A DNA stretch of 64,000 nucleotides from Proteus terrae (lineage in GTDB: Bacteria; Pseudomonadota; Gammaproteobacteria; Enterobacterales; Enterobacteriaceae): assembly GCF_003144325.1 (NCBI RefSeq), contig NZ_PENS01000009.1, forward strand, positions 62,001-126,000, given 5' to 3'. Within the stretch, counting starts at the first letter, position 1; each line of letters begins with the position of its first letter. The notes beneath the pieces were generated by a model that was not told where the DNA came from, did not search any database, and saw only the letters and a program-made list of their open reading frames with translations. This document shows positions 50,173 through 58,319 of this stretch, piece by piece. Position numbers and translations under genes: made by a program.

Positions 50173-50574
50173 ATGACGTCTGAGACAAATATTGAGTTAG
50201 TGAAGTCTTTCTATAGGGCTATAGAGGATAATGATTACGATGCTGTGGCTTCAATGTGCCATGAGCAATTCACGTTTTACTCACAGGTAGATACGCCATT
50301 AGATATCGACGGGTTCCTTGCTCAAGAAAAGGGAAATATGGACGGCTTTCCTGGTTTTATTTTCCGTATACATGACATCTTCGCTCATGATGATAAAGTT
50401 GCTTGTTATATGATATTTGAAGGCGTTCATTCGGCACCTATGCATAATTTGCAGCCAACAGGTAAGAAGGTTCGCTTTTCATTGATGATGCAGCTAACGA
50501 TTAAAGACGGCAAAATAATCGAAAAACGAGCGCACTTCAATGAAGTTGATATTATGAAGCAACTACAGAGTTAG
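50173..50574 (+). CDS. SnoaL-like / NTF2-fold protein
   Basis: This 133-residue protein shows the NTF2-like pattern: ELVKSFYRAIEDNDYDAVASMCHEQFTFY at the N-terminus, then DIFAHDDKVACYMIFEGVH and a C-terminal KVRFSLMMQLTIKDGKIIEKRAHFNEVD. SnoaL-type proteins act as small isomerases, cyclases or binding proteins. AGGAG precedes the ATG, and it lies 24 bases after the hydrolase gene. Substrate unknown; it may act in the same small-molecule pathway. Confidence 0.82.
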   Translation: MTSETNIELVKSFYRAIEDNDYDAVASMCHEQFTFYSQVDTPLDIDGFLAQEKGNMDGFPGFIFRIHDIFAHDDKVACYMIFEGVHSAPMHNLQPTGKKVRFSLMMQLTIKDGKIIEKRAHFNEVDIMKQLQS

Positions 50575-50634
50575 AGTTGATAACGGCACAGAGTGATTGA
50601 TATTGCTCTGTGCATTTTACTTTGGAAACGCCCA

Positions 50635-51606
50635 ATGAACCTCGCTGAAAACCATACAATTCCCTCAGTTGCAGTTGTCGTCTTTAATCACTTTAGTCCG
50701 TTTCATATTTCTGTTCCGAGCATTGTGTTTGGGCGAGATACCCTAAATGAAACTTTTTTCGAACTTAAATTTGTCGCAGGAGAGCAAGGACCGATTTTAT
50801 CTGATATCGGTATGGAAATTCATACCGAGACACAGTTGGATTTCTTAGAGTCTTGCGACATTATCGTTGTCCCTTATTGGAGAACAATTGATGAACGCCC
50901 TAATGAAAACCTGCTCAATGCTCTCTGTCGCGCTCATGCCCGAGGCGCATTGGTTGTCGGTTTATGTCTTGGTGGTTATGTTCTCGCTTATGCTGGCTTA
51001 TTAGCGGGAAAACGAGCTGCGACACACTGGGAATTAGAACAGGATTTTAGTCGACGCTTTCCAGAAGTTTCGCTCGATACGAATGCCTTATATGTTGAAG
51101 ATAGTGGGGTGATCACCTCAGCAGGTACTGCCGCTGGTATAGATTGCTGTCTGTATGTTTTCCGAAAATACTACAGCAGCACGATTGCGAACCGAGTAGC
51201 AAGAAGAATGGTTGTGCCTCCATACAGAGATGGCGGACAAGCTCAGTTTATAGATCAACCTATACCCGTGACGACATCTGATTCACGTATCAATGCATTA
51301 ATGGACGATATCAGGCGTAATATCAATCAAAAATATTCACTGGATGAGCTAGCAGATTCGGTGATGATGACCCGCCGAACCTTTACGAGAAAATTTAATA
51401 GAGCTACAGGTATGTCATTTGTAGAATGGCTGACGGCTGAACGACTAAACTTGGCTCAGGATCTACTTGAGTCTACAGACTTATCTATCGAACAGATTGT
51501 CGCAAAAACAGGGTTTAGCTCAGTTCTCATTTTCAGAGATAAATTTAAAGAGCGTTATGAGGTGACACCTAACCGATGGAGAAAAACGTTCCACCAACAG
51601 CCTTAG
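50635..51606 (+). CDS. GlxA-family AraC-type transcription regulator with DJ-1/PfpI domain
   Basis: This 323-residue regulator has an N-terminal DJ-1/PfpI-like domain (VAVVVFNHFSPFHISVPSIVFG, then VVGLCLGGYVLAYAGLLAG with the nucleophile-elbow cysteine). Its C-terminal AraC DNA-binding domain has two helix-turn-helices (YSLDELADSVMMTRRTFTRKF and IEQIVAKTGFSSVLIFRDKF). Start 50635 (MNLAENHTI) is chosen over a GTG at 50593 because GGAA precedes it. It probably senses a small molecule and controls the two genes upstream. It closes the cargo operon. Confidence 0.88.
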   Translation: MNLAENHTIPSVAVVVFNHFSPFHISVPSIVFGRDTLNETFFELKFVAGEQGPILSDIGMEIHTETQLDFLESCDIIVVPYWRTIDERPNENLLNALCRAHARGALVVGLCLGGYVLAYAGLLAGKRAATHWELEQDFSRRFPEVSLDTNALYVEDSGVITSAGTAAGIDCCLYVFRKYYSSTIANRVARRMVVPPYRDGGQAQFIDQPIPVTTSDSRINALMDDIRRNINQKYSLDELADSVMMTRRTFTRKFNRATGMSFVEWLTAERLNLAQDLLESTDLSIEQIVAKTGFSSVLIFRDKFKERYEVTPNRWRKTFHQQP

Positions 51607-51880
51607 ATAAATATTCAGCGCCCCAACTACAACTAAGGTTTGCCATACATTTCCTCATGTCAATTCCGATTATTAGGGAGGTCAGCGTAGCTCATTTATG
51701 TCCCGAAGTGAGGTACAACGAGTATGATACTTTAATACTTCGTGGTTGCTCGATTCGAAATGGGTAGAAGTAAGTAGTATGAATTTTTATTTTTGATCAC
51801 GTTTAATCACAAACAGTTCAATCCGGGTTACTTGGCTGTTTAGTGTGAAACTTTATTCCTCTCCCACAACTGGCAGCGGT

Positions 51881-51915
51881 GTTACATGTCACACTTTACA
51901 TTCGTGACATGTAAC
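51881..51915. repeat. Perfect 12-bp inverted repeat
   Basis: GTTACATGTCAC (51881-51892) and GTGACATGTAAC (51904-51915) pair perfectly with an 11-base spacer. It lies between the cargo operon and the next unit. No T run follows, so a protein-binding site is more likely than a terminator. Confidence 0.55.
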
Positions 51916-52017
51916 GAAACATAAATATCTTTTTAAATTCATTTATATACGTTCAACCAGCAACACCAATCTAGGTCAAAACTTGGAAATTTTCTTCTGA
52001 CTCTACAGACAACACAT

Positions 52018-52046
52018 TTGTCCAAATCGGGCAGTTTGACGTGCCA
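52018..52046 (+). promoter_or_regulatory. Activator-box candidate, copy 1
   Basis: In gene direction the box reads TTGTCCAAA, two bases, GGGCA, one base, TTTG, and CGTGCCA with one change. The core GTCC-N5-GGGC is a near-palindrome. It ends 57 bases before the ATG at 52104. Two further copies stand at the same distance before other genes of the element. Confidence 0.7.
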
Positions 52047-52103
52047 ATCTCGGCAATTATCAGCGGGATAATGACTCCGTTCACTAAGCACGGAGTTATT
52101 TTT

Positions 52104-52490
52104 ATGAAGCTAAATGGTATTGAACTACTCAACCTAGCTGTAGCACATGAGTTAAAAGAAGTTTGGGTCGTCAGGTTAGATCCGCCCGATCAGCCCGGCA
52201 ATCGGGGGCCAGATGGTGACCTGCTCTGGCCGGAGGTTTTGCTGTGCAAAAGTTCTGACGATGCTACTCATTTGGCTGAGTATTTAAGCAAAGCAGCCTT
52301 TGATGATTTTTCTGATTTTATGGCCGCAGAAGAAGATGGGGAAATCCATTCAGAACCCCAGGACGCAGATCAGTACATAGTTGCGCTCTGTAAAAGCATT
52401 CAAAGGTACAGATACGCTTGGCTGGTAGAGCCGAGCATCAATAGCATCTCACAAATCACCTTGCTCAAGGAGGCTTTTCAACATGATTAA
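52104..52490 (+). CDS. Acidic hypothetical protein
   Basis: This 128-residue protein is acidic (for example DFMAAEEDGEIHSEPQDADQ) and has no signal peptide or membrane segment. Start ATG 52104 is chosen because GGAG lies 8 bases upstream and because an upstream GTG (52041) falls inside the activator box. It overlaps the next gene by 8 bases and begins a three-gene unit preceded by box copy 1. No family is recognised. A regulatory or accessory role in transfer is possible. Confidence 0.7.
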   Translation: MKLNGIELLNLAVAHELKEVWVVRLDPPDQPGNRGPDGDLLWPEVLLCKSSDDATHLAEYLSKAAFDDFSDFMAAEEDGEIHSEPQDADQYIVALCKSIQRYRYAWLVEPSINSISQITLLKEAFQHD

Positions 52491-53646
52491 AAAGTCATTG
52501 AGTTTGCTGGCCTTTACATTAATTGCATACTCAAACATTACACTTGCTCAAGAAAGCGCCACTGTGGGCCAAAAATCCTCACAGGAAAAGCGCACCCAAA
52601 AAGAAACCACGTTGAACGATGAGACAAGCATGGAGTTACAACGCCAAAAGGGAGAGGAAACAAGAAAAGGTGAGGAAAAAAGAGACACGACTTCCACGTC
52701 AGCTCGACATGCAAGCGAAGCATCATCTAGGCAGCAATATCAAAATGCTCGCCGTCTTTCAGTAAAAACAGCACCACTTTCTATTCTCATAGAGCTATTT
52801 GCCTATGTCGAAAAAGGCAAATCTATAAGAGGGAAAACAGCAAACCTCATCAGAAATTGTTCGCTCATTACAAACCCACAAGCGCCACAATTTCCAGAGC
52901 TAGAACCCAAACCCCTAGTTACAAGCGTGCAGGCCTGCATGGCCTGGAACAAAGAAAAAACACTGGGACAATGCCAAGTTGAGTTGCAGCAGGCAGCTTT
53001 CAACTGGGCGACCACTGGCATGCCTTCATCCATAAGAGTTCCATCTGAACGACTGAAAAAAGAAGGGGTTTGCTGGGCAGTCTACGGACTTGTAGCAGAA
53101 GCAACGCTGGATGAAATATCAAGCGGGATTTCGGTCAACGGAAGTGGCAAGTCAGCGATAAAAATGGCGCTTGCCAAGGCAATGAGTAAACAGCTCATAC
53201 GTAATGACTTACCAGAAAAGGCCTTGAAGATAGTAGATAGACAATTTGGAAGGAACTGTGTAGTGCCATCTACACGAGGGTATCAGTATGAAGGAAAATA
53301 CGAATGGTCTTGTGGCTCTTTTTCTGCTGATCCAAAAAATCTGTCAGCTTCAATCGGCGAGTTCACTGTCTTTGGCCGAGGAAACTCACTCTTTGGAGAG
53401 TCATGGGAGTTGGAGACATCATTAAATCACGACACTCTTTTTTCATTATCGACTACCAGAACTAACTCAAAAGAAGCATCAACGTCTAATGCTCATTATG
53501 CAAGTACCGACAACCGCTCATCCAAGTCCCGTAATCTTTCAATGAGAACTTCCGAGCGCTTACAAACTGAGGAAGCATCCAATCTCAGCAATTCCACGGA
53601 GGCAAGCTTCACAGTGTCTCAGCCAGGCATAAAAGGGGGTAATTAA
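52483..53646 (+). CDS. Secreted Ser/Thr-rich protein of unknown function
   Basis: This 387-residue protein has a clear signal peptide (MIKKSLSLLAFTLIAYSNITLA, cut before QES). A Glu/Lys/Arg-rich linker is followed by a central domain with paired cysteines (RNCSLI, SVQACMAW, GQCQVEL, EGVCWAVYG, RNCVVPS, WSCGSF) that may form disulfides in the periplasm. The C-terminal third is Ser/Asn/Thr-rich. AGGAGG precedes the ATG. It lies between the acidic protein and a small membrane protein in the box-1 unit. It could be a cell-surface or mating-pair component encoded by the element, but no family is recognised. Confidence 0.72.
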   Translation: MIKKSLSLLAFTLIAYSNITLAQESATVGQKSSQEKRTQKETTLNDETSMELQRQKGEETRKGEEKRDTTSTSARHASEASSRQQYQNARRLSVKTAPLSILIELFAYVEKGKSIRGKTANLIRNCSLITNPQAPQFPELEPKPLVTSVQACMAWNKEKTLGQCQVELQQAAFNWATTGMPSSIRVPSERLKKEGVCWAVYGLVAEATLDEISSGISVNGSGKSAIKMALAKAMSKQLIRNDLPEKALKIVDRQFGRNCVVPSTRGYQYEGKYEWSCGSFSADPKNLSASIGEFTVFGRGNSLFGESWELETSLNHDTLFSLSTTRTNSKEASTSNAHYASTDNRSSKSRNLSMRTSERLQTEEASNLSNSTEASFTVSQPGIKGGN

Positions 53647-53648
53647 AA

Positions 53649-54005
53649 ATGAAATCTGTACTGTATGGCATCATCATTGCCTGCCCAATAACAGCCATCG
53701 TGATCTACTTTGCCTTAACTGGTAGGCAGGAAGTTCTTATCCAACAAAAAACACATGAAGTTCAACAACAAATTCGCTCGGAAGAGTTTCATCGTGACTT
53801 CTCCAAGGCCTGGGCTGAGTTTGATCTACCCAACCAGCATGATAAGGCCCTTCTCTCGTCGGAAAATGCTGAACGAAACGAGCGAATAAAACAGCTCAAA
53901 AAACTTCGCTCTCAATTGGAAGCGGATAACGGTGAGTCAATGGATGACCTCAAAGGAGACTTAGCAGAGATGAGAAAAGCGTTAAAGGAAGCTGATAAAA
54001 ATTAA
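53649..54005 (+). CDS. Small membrane-anchored coiled-coil protein
   Basis: This 118-residue protein has one N-terminal membrane helix (VLYGIIIACPITAIVIYFAL) and a highly charged, probably coiled-coil remainder (NERIKQLKKLRSQLEADNGE). It is 2 bases after the secreted protein, and the pair probably work at the envelope. No family is recognised. It resembles in size and shape small membrane proteins of conjugation loci, but that is only suggestive. Confidence 0.65.
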   Translation: MKSVLYGIIIACPITAIVIYFALTGRQEVLIQQKTHEVQQQIRSEEFHRDFSKAWAEFDLPNQHDKALLSSENAERNERIKQLKKLRSQLEADNGESMDDLKGDLAEMRKALKEADKN

Positions 54006-54012
54006 ATCAAAA

Positions 54013-54060
54013 GCCACATTCTTACCTTCTGCCTATATGTAGTAGTAAACGGAATGTGGC
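54013..54060. terminator. Possible bidirectional terminator
   Basis: GCCACATTC (54013-54021) and GAATGTGGC (54052-54060) pair with a 30-base loop, between two convergent genes. Flanking A and T runs are modest. Confidence 0.4.
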
Positions 54061-54073
54061 CTTCCAATTTTAT

Positions 54074-54751
54074 CTATGTTTCATTCTTTTCAGTAAATGA
54101 ACGATATGCGGCACAGTATGCGTCCCGCTCTAATATTGCGTCTCTTATAAACGCAGGATATAGCTTAAGTGCAGCACAGTAAGACTCCCAGTATATGCCT
54201 TCTGTTCCTCTTGGATTTTCTGGCACACCACTCTTTACTATATCCAGAGCTTGTTCTGCGGTGAAAGTTATTCTATGAGTTTCCAACTCTTCAACATTGG
54301 CAACGATCACGCGGCCATTTTCTACTAATTTTATAAATGGCTGTAAGGTTAAGCATATTGGCTCGAACTGGTCCCAGCGCAACATTTCAATTCGTCCATC
54401 ACTACTTTTAATAAACCGGCTAACATCCGTTTCAAACATACATCGTTCTGCTGATGAATACGGAGCAGGTGGTTTATACCCTAAAACTTGCTCCCGCCAT
54501 TTTATGTAGTCGTTTTTACAATCACTGTAACTAAACTGCTGGCTGCGCCTTATTTTTAAGCACACATCTATATCACCAAATTTTTCACCACCTCTAGCCA
54601 AACTGCCGACTAATGCAGCCTCTTCTATTTCATAGTAGGAAGAGTAAAGCTCATTCCAATCATTTAGCCTTTCTAAAACACCTTGCAGCTTTTTGTAAGC
54701 AACTGCTTTGCTTACCTTAGATCTATAGTTCTTTGGCACGGCAATCCTCAT
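54074..54751 (-). CDS. Nucleotidyltransferase-domain protein
   Basis: This 225-residue protein carries the minimal nucleotidyltransferase signature GSLARGGEKFGDIDVCL: a GS motif followed by the DxD metal pair. The rest has no recognised family. Proteins of this fold include antitoxin-like AMP transferases, abortive-infection effectors and antibiotic adenylyltransferases. It stands alone, converging on the box-1 unit and separated from the lipoprotein gene by a terminator. A defence or toxin-antitoxin role is possible; an antibiotic-modifying role is less likely because no known resistance-enzyme motifs are seen. Confidence 0.72.
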   Translation of the reverse strand: MRIAVPKNYRSKVSKAVAYKKLQGVLERLNDWNELYSSYYEIEEAALVGSLARGGEKFGDIDVCLKIRRSQQFSYSDCKNDYIKWREQVLGYKPPAPYSSAERCMFETDVSRFIKSSDGRIEMLRWDQFEPICLTLQPFIKLVENGRVIVANVEELETHRITFTAEQALDIVKSGVPENPRGTEGIYWESYCAALKLYPAFIRDAILERDAYCAAYRSFTEKNET

Positions 54752-54824
54752 ATTATGGTCATTAGAAGCACCTTTACTCGAACATACACCAAAGCCGGAT
54801 AAATTTTAAGCCACCATAAATGAC

Positions 54825-54852
54825 AAAAAAGGCAGGTTAATCTGCCTTTTTA
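54825..54852. terminator. Intrinsic terminator between the lipoprotein and nucleotidyltransferase genes
   Basis: AAAAAAGGCAG pairs with CTGCCTTTTT across a 6-base loop. The A and T runs on both sides allow use in either direction; leftward it ends the operon of the lipoprotein gene. Confidence 0.85.
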
Positions 54853-54872
54853 AAGTGGGATGGGAATGATTA

Positions 54873-55262
54873 TTATTTTGCCTTATCCGGTTTGAGCGCT
54901 ACAAGTTCCTCTAATGGGCTTGGCCCTGTCAAGCTATAATTAATCACAGCCGGATTATTGTAACGAACATCAGAGAGGTCCAGATGTAATCCCACTTGGC
55001 TCTCTCCGGTTACATCCTCCAGGCAATGTCGAGATTCCATATCAAGAGCAGCCATATATTTCTCTTCATTACTTTGAGGGCCGAGCGCCATGGTAATAAG
55101 ACAGTCTTTTCCATGCTCAATCTTGTAAGTAACATTAATAGTGTCACCACTTGCTGGGAACTTAAAAACCATAAGTGAAGCGTCGTTAATTCCAGGCTTT
55201 GTCGCACACCCAGCCAAAGAGAGCATAGATGCGGTAGCCACTGCTAAGATTGCTTTTTTCAT
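54873..55262 (-). CDS. Small lipoprotein
   Basis: This 129-residue protein has a lipoprotein signal (MKKAILAVATASMLSLAGC) with Cys19 as the lipidated residue. A compact domain follows with the cysteines DCLITM and HCLEDV. Start 55262 is set by GAGGAA just upstream; a longer frame would hide the signal. It is the last gene of a leftward unit that begins at 56603. Envelope lipoproteins are common in conjugation and entry-exclusion systems, but no family is recognised here. Confidence 0.72.
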   Translation of the reverse strand: MKKAILAVATASMLSLAGCATKPGINDASLMVFKFPASGDTINVTYKIEHGKDCLITMALGPQSNEEKYMAALDMESRHCLEDVTGESQVGLHLDLSDVRYNNPAVINYSLTGPSPLEELVALKPDKAK

Positions 55263-55293
55263 TTCAGTTTCCTCATTTTCTTGAATGTAATTC

Positions 55294-56106
55294 TCAACGA
55301 CCAATTGACTGGTTTTTGTCGCGGTCGATTCTTTTTTCACTGTGTTGCTGGTGCTGAATTGACGATGCAGCTTGGCGTTCTTTTTCTCTCGATTGAGCCT
55401 GGGATATGGATTTTTGATGTTCTGGGCGAGGTTGATATTGGCTGTACTCTTTCTTGGCAGAATGAGATAGCTTGTTATAGGTACTAACTATCAGCTTATC
55501 AGCCTCCTTCTGTTGGCCGCTTTGTTCCAACCGTTTGGCATTGCTTATCGCATCTGACATCAGTTCATGCCGCTGTTCTGTTTTGACCTCTAGTCGAAGG
55601 CGGGATAACTCAACACCTAGCGCCTTTGTCATTTTCCCAATATCTTTTTTTAGCTCCTGGGCAGCTTGTTGCTGCTTAGCGTTATCTGACTCAAAAAAGA
55701 TTTTCTGGATAGCCTTTGCAGCCATCCACACCATGGCTCCTGCTGCTTCAGTGAAAATATCGTTCTCCAGATAACCTCTTTGATAGTTAGAAAGCGTTTT
55801 AGATAGCCAGTTATCTTGAGTTGGTTTATCGAGCCCCATGCTTTCAACCTGCTTCATTAGCAACTGGACAGAATCAACAATTTTCATCTGCTGCTCAGAT
55901 AGCTGTCGATACTGCTCATTCATGTGAGCATGATCAAAAACGCTAGTTTTAATCTGCTCATCTTTAATAGGATGACTATTCATACTTTGCACAATTGACT
56001 TAGCCGCCGATTCAAGCTGTCCAACCAACTTGTTAGGGTCAGAGACATCAGCTTTGCTAAGTTCTTGATAGAGCGCCGCAACTTTCGCTTTTTCGTTCAA
56101 TTCCAT
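55294..56106 (-). CDS. Coiled-coil hypothetical protein with a hydrophobic segment
   Basis: This 270-residue protein is mostly helical and charged, with one hydrophobic stretch in the middle (FTEAAGAMVWMAAKAIQKIFF) and a C-terminal tail rich in Gln, Arg, Lys and Ser (QPRPEHQKSISQAQSREKE). The tail is of the type seen at the ends of some relaxase-associated proteins. It follows the small protein ending at 56119 with a 12-base gap and is part of the unit from 56603. No known family is recognised. Confidence 0.65.
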   Translation of the reverse strand: MELNEKAKVAALYQELSKADVSDPNKLVGQLESAAKSIVQSMNSHPIKDEQIKTSVFDHAHMNEQYRQLSEQQMKIVDSVQLLMKQVESMGLDKPTQDNWLSKTLSNYQRGYLENDIFTEAAGAMVWMAAKAIQKIFFESDNAKQQQAAQELKKDIGKMTKALGVELSRLRLEVKTEQRHELMSDAISNAKRLEQSGQQKEADKLIVSTYNKLSHSAKKEYSQYQPRPEHQKSISQAQSREKERQAASSIQHQQHSEKRIDRDKNQSIGR

Positions 56107-56118
56107 TCCAGTTACCTC

Positions 56119-56346
56119 TTAATGACGATGTTTTACATGTAGATTTCCATTAACCCACTCTGCGCTAATGAAATTATTGGGCTCGGTAATGTGTTCAAAG
56201 TGGCTAGCTGACGCCTCTATATCTGCATGAAAGCGCTCGATCTCAGCCTGATAATTCCGAATTTCAGCCACAAGGTTGGATAGTTGAGAGTACAGATCAG
56301 GCTTGGGCTCTCTTCTGAAGATTTTTCTGAAAATACTGGTAATCAT
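56119..56346 (-). CDS. Small hypothetical protein
   Basis: This 75-residue protein begins MITSIFRKIFRREPKPDLY and contains a short coiled-coil stretch (QLSNLVAEIRNYQAEIERFHADIE). Its start overlaps the stop of the preceding gene by 4 bases (ATGA), which fixes the start at 56346. No family is recognised. Confidence 0.65.
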   Translation of the reverse strand: MITSIFRKIFRREPKPDLYSQLSNLVAEIRNYQAEIERFHADIEASASHFEHITEPNNFISAEWVNGNLHVKHRH

Positions 56347-56603
56347 TGAGTGCCGCCTTGATACCAAGAAGCAATAGGTTCGAAGTGATCTCCCCACTCC
56401 ATGATCTTCAAAAAGTCATCGGTGTTATCGACTCTGGCAAGTCCACAATATGTTTTCGTGTATCGACCATCGAGACACTTCAATACAGTGAAATGAAGAG
56501 GTTCACCAGACGCTGCTCTTGCAGCGGTTACGCCTCGTCTTTGATGAATGTGAGCATCATTTATTGGAAGTACCAGTCCGTTCAATTGAATCTCTGCCGC
56601 CAT
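56343..56603 (-). CDS. Small hypothetical protein
   Basis: This 86-residue protein has the stretch LNGLVLPINDAHIHQRRGVTAARAA and a C-terminal EWGDHFEPIASWYQGGTQ. No signal peptide or family is seen. It opens a leftward unit of four genes and has the second activator box 63 bases before its start, right after a terminator. GAGG precedes the ATG. It may be an accessory protein induced for transfer. Confidence 0.65.
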   Translation of the reverse strand: MAAEIQLNGLVLPINDAHIHQRRGVTAARAASGEPLHFTVLKCLDGRYTKTYCGLARVDNTDDFLKIMEWGDHFEPIASWYQGGTQ

Positions 56604-56665
56604 AGTGTCCTCATTTATCTCTACTCTCTTTGAGCTAATATTTTCTCAGGTGAGCAAGCTTTAGA

Positions 56666-56694
56666 TGGCACGCCAAAGTGCCCAATTTGGACAA
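56666..56694 (-). promoter_or_regulatory. Activator-box candidate, copy 2
   Basis: On the leftward strand this box reads TTGTCCAAA, two bases, GGGCA, one base, TTTG, then GCGTGCCA. It has the best match to the shared pattern and ends 62 bases before the ATG at 56603. A terminator stands just upstream, so the box starts a fresh transcription unit. Confidence 0.72.
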
Positions 56695-56717
56695 AAAAGA
56701 AAGGGGCCTGAGCCCCT
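56690..56717 (-). terminator. Intrinsic terminator after the 507-residue lipoprotein gene
   Basis: On the leftward strand AGGGGC and GCCCCT pair over a 4-base loop and are followed by a T-rich tract (TTTCTTTTTT). It ends the lipoprotein transcript right before activator box 2. Confidence 0.8.
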
Positions 56718-56750
56718 AAAAGAATGAGTGGAGAAGTTGAATTCGATGAT

Positions 56751-58274
56751 CTAGCGTTTGTGTTCGCCAGCTTCTATCTGTTCGCGAGAAAAGACAGTGG
56801 GACAACGTGACAGATCCGGTTTTCCATAACCATTCACAGCCTCTGATCTGCTGCATATGTAGGCATCAAACCGACCTGCGGCTTGCATCATTTTTTCCTT
56901 GGCCTTCATTGACTCGCTTGCCTTTTCTAGGTAATCACAGGCAGGATAAGACCACGTTGCGAGTCCTGAATGGCCTGCCGCATATGTAGAGCAGGTTTCC
57001 CGCTCCATGACTTTCTCTGTGTAACTTGCAATACCACTTCCTTTTTTCTGGAGTTGAGTCTGAATAGTTGAGTTGTGCTGGTACGGACCGGGATAGCTCC
57101 AATACGGCACCTGATAGTTGTTGAATGCAGGAGAGTACACCGACATAAACCCACGAAGACCCTCGCTTTCGCCAGCAATGTAATCAGCAACACGTTTCCA
57201 GTTACCGTCTGTCCATTTCAAACAGTGGTAACCCCCATTCGTTTGACGAGGTTTAGCTCCCAGCGCGATAGCGAGCTCATCAATTTCGATGTCACTATCC
57301 TGGCTGCTACTACCTGTACCAAACGCTGCACACATACCACCCACGTGCATTACGGAGATGACACTGGAGCGCCCAATTGCGAACGGTCTGATATCAAACG
57401 CATCAAAGTAGCCAGTTCGTTGATAATTATAGAAGTTGGCAGCAATCATATTCATTGCTCCAGATCTGGATTGCATGTTTAACACATCACGAGACATTTT
57501 AAGCGCACTATCCCAACCAACCCGCGACGCCGCTGCCGCAATAAGGCTGCCCATCACATCATTATCATGAGCCGAGATAGTGTATTGAACAGATGAAACA
57601 GGAGTCCGCACTGCACAGTATTCGTAATATTCATTAAAGGCTAGATCCTTACGCGCTTGTGGAGCGGCTGTATTGTGGTTCACCAAGAATTTATCCAAGC
57701 TCAGTTCCTGACCGTTCTCCGTACACTCACTACCTCCGTTAATTAGACAACGCTCATAAAGCTCAACCGTGCTTTTGAAAGAGGCAACATTGGTAAGCGC
57801 ATAATGGCTGATGAAATCGTCTACTGAGAACATTTGACCAGAATCATTGAAGCAATCATGGAATCCGTACTCCATGCCCTTATCTGCTTCGTCGGAATAG
57901 CGATCTATTTTTGAAAAATTCACCTTCCTTTCTATTTGGCGTCGCTCATCGTTGGCTGTACGAATGCACTCCAGGGCTGCTGATTGATAACCGGGCTCTA
58001 GCAACGCCTCGGTCCAAGAATTGAAGGTTTGCCACTCGGCACCTAAATTTGCCACCATCTTAGCTGCTGAGTTGAATGCCTCCTCACTGCCGAAGTCTTC
58101 CTGTCTGAATCCAACGAGTTTCATGTCGGTTAGTGCCGCCTGGATGTCAGGCTCTGTTTTTTCAGTTTTTTGGACCGACGTATCTGTCTTAGTCTTGCCG
58201 GCGATGTTAGGCATGGTCGCGGAGCAACCTGCCAGTGCAGTCATTACAACGATTGACGTAAAAAGAACTTTCAC
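56751..58274 (-). CDS. Large lipoprotein of unknown function
   Basis: This 507-residue protein starts at GTG 58274, with GGGAG upstream, giving a lipoprotein signal (VKVLFTSIVVMTALAGC) whose Cys17 would be lipidated. The mature part has scattered cysteines (for example YEYCAVR, GGMCAAFG and YHCLKW). A C-terminal segment ends in SRCPTVFSREQIEAGE. It is outer-membrane or periplasmic. It follows traI and has its own activator box (copy 3) 61 bases before the start. No family is recognised. It may be a surface or entry-exclusion protein of the transfer system. Confidence 0.75.
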   Translation of the reverse strand: MKVLFTSIVVMTALAGCSATMPNIAGKTKTDTSVQKTEKTEPDIQAALTDMKLVGFRQEDFGSEEAFNSAAKMVANLGAEWQTFNSWTEALLEPGYQSAALECIRTANDERRQIERKVNFSKIDRYSDEADKGMEYGFHDCFNDSGQMFSVDDFISHYALTNVASFKSTVELYERCLINGGSECTENGQELSLDKFLVNHNTAAPQARKDLAFNEYYEYCAVRTPVSSVQYTISAHDNDVMGSLIAAAASRVGWDSALKMSRDVLNMQSRSGAMNMIAANFYNYQRTGYFDAFDIRPFAIGRSSVISVMHVGGMCAAFGTGSSSQDSDIEIDELAIALGAKPRQTNGGYHCLKWTDGNWKRVADYIAGESEGLRGFMSVYSPAFNNYQVPYWSYPGPYQHNSTIQTQLQKKGSGIASYTEKVMERETCSTYAAGHSGLATWSYPACDYLEKASESMKAKEKMMQAAGRFDAYICSRSEAVNGYGKPDLSRCPTVFSREQIEAGEHKR

Positions 58275-58319
58275 TTTTAGATCTCCCTTTTGGTTCTGTA
58301 TCCATTCCATTTTTAAATA

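Larger units (their letters stand above)
51607..52103. other. Intergenic region with a strong inverted repeat and an activator box
   Basis: No gene is called. The region contains a perfect 12-bp inverted repeat at 51881-51915 and the first copy of a 29-bp box at 52018-52046 (both listed separately). The rest is AT-rich leader sequence. Confidence 0.5.

Noticed and set aside
51576-51767. Open frame of 63 codons after the GlxA-type regulator
   Set aside because: It starts inside the regulator in another frame and has no ribosome site or recognisable sequence.
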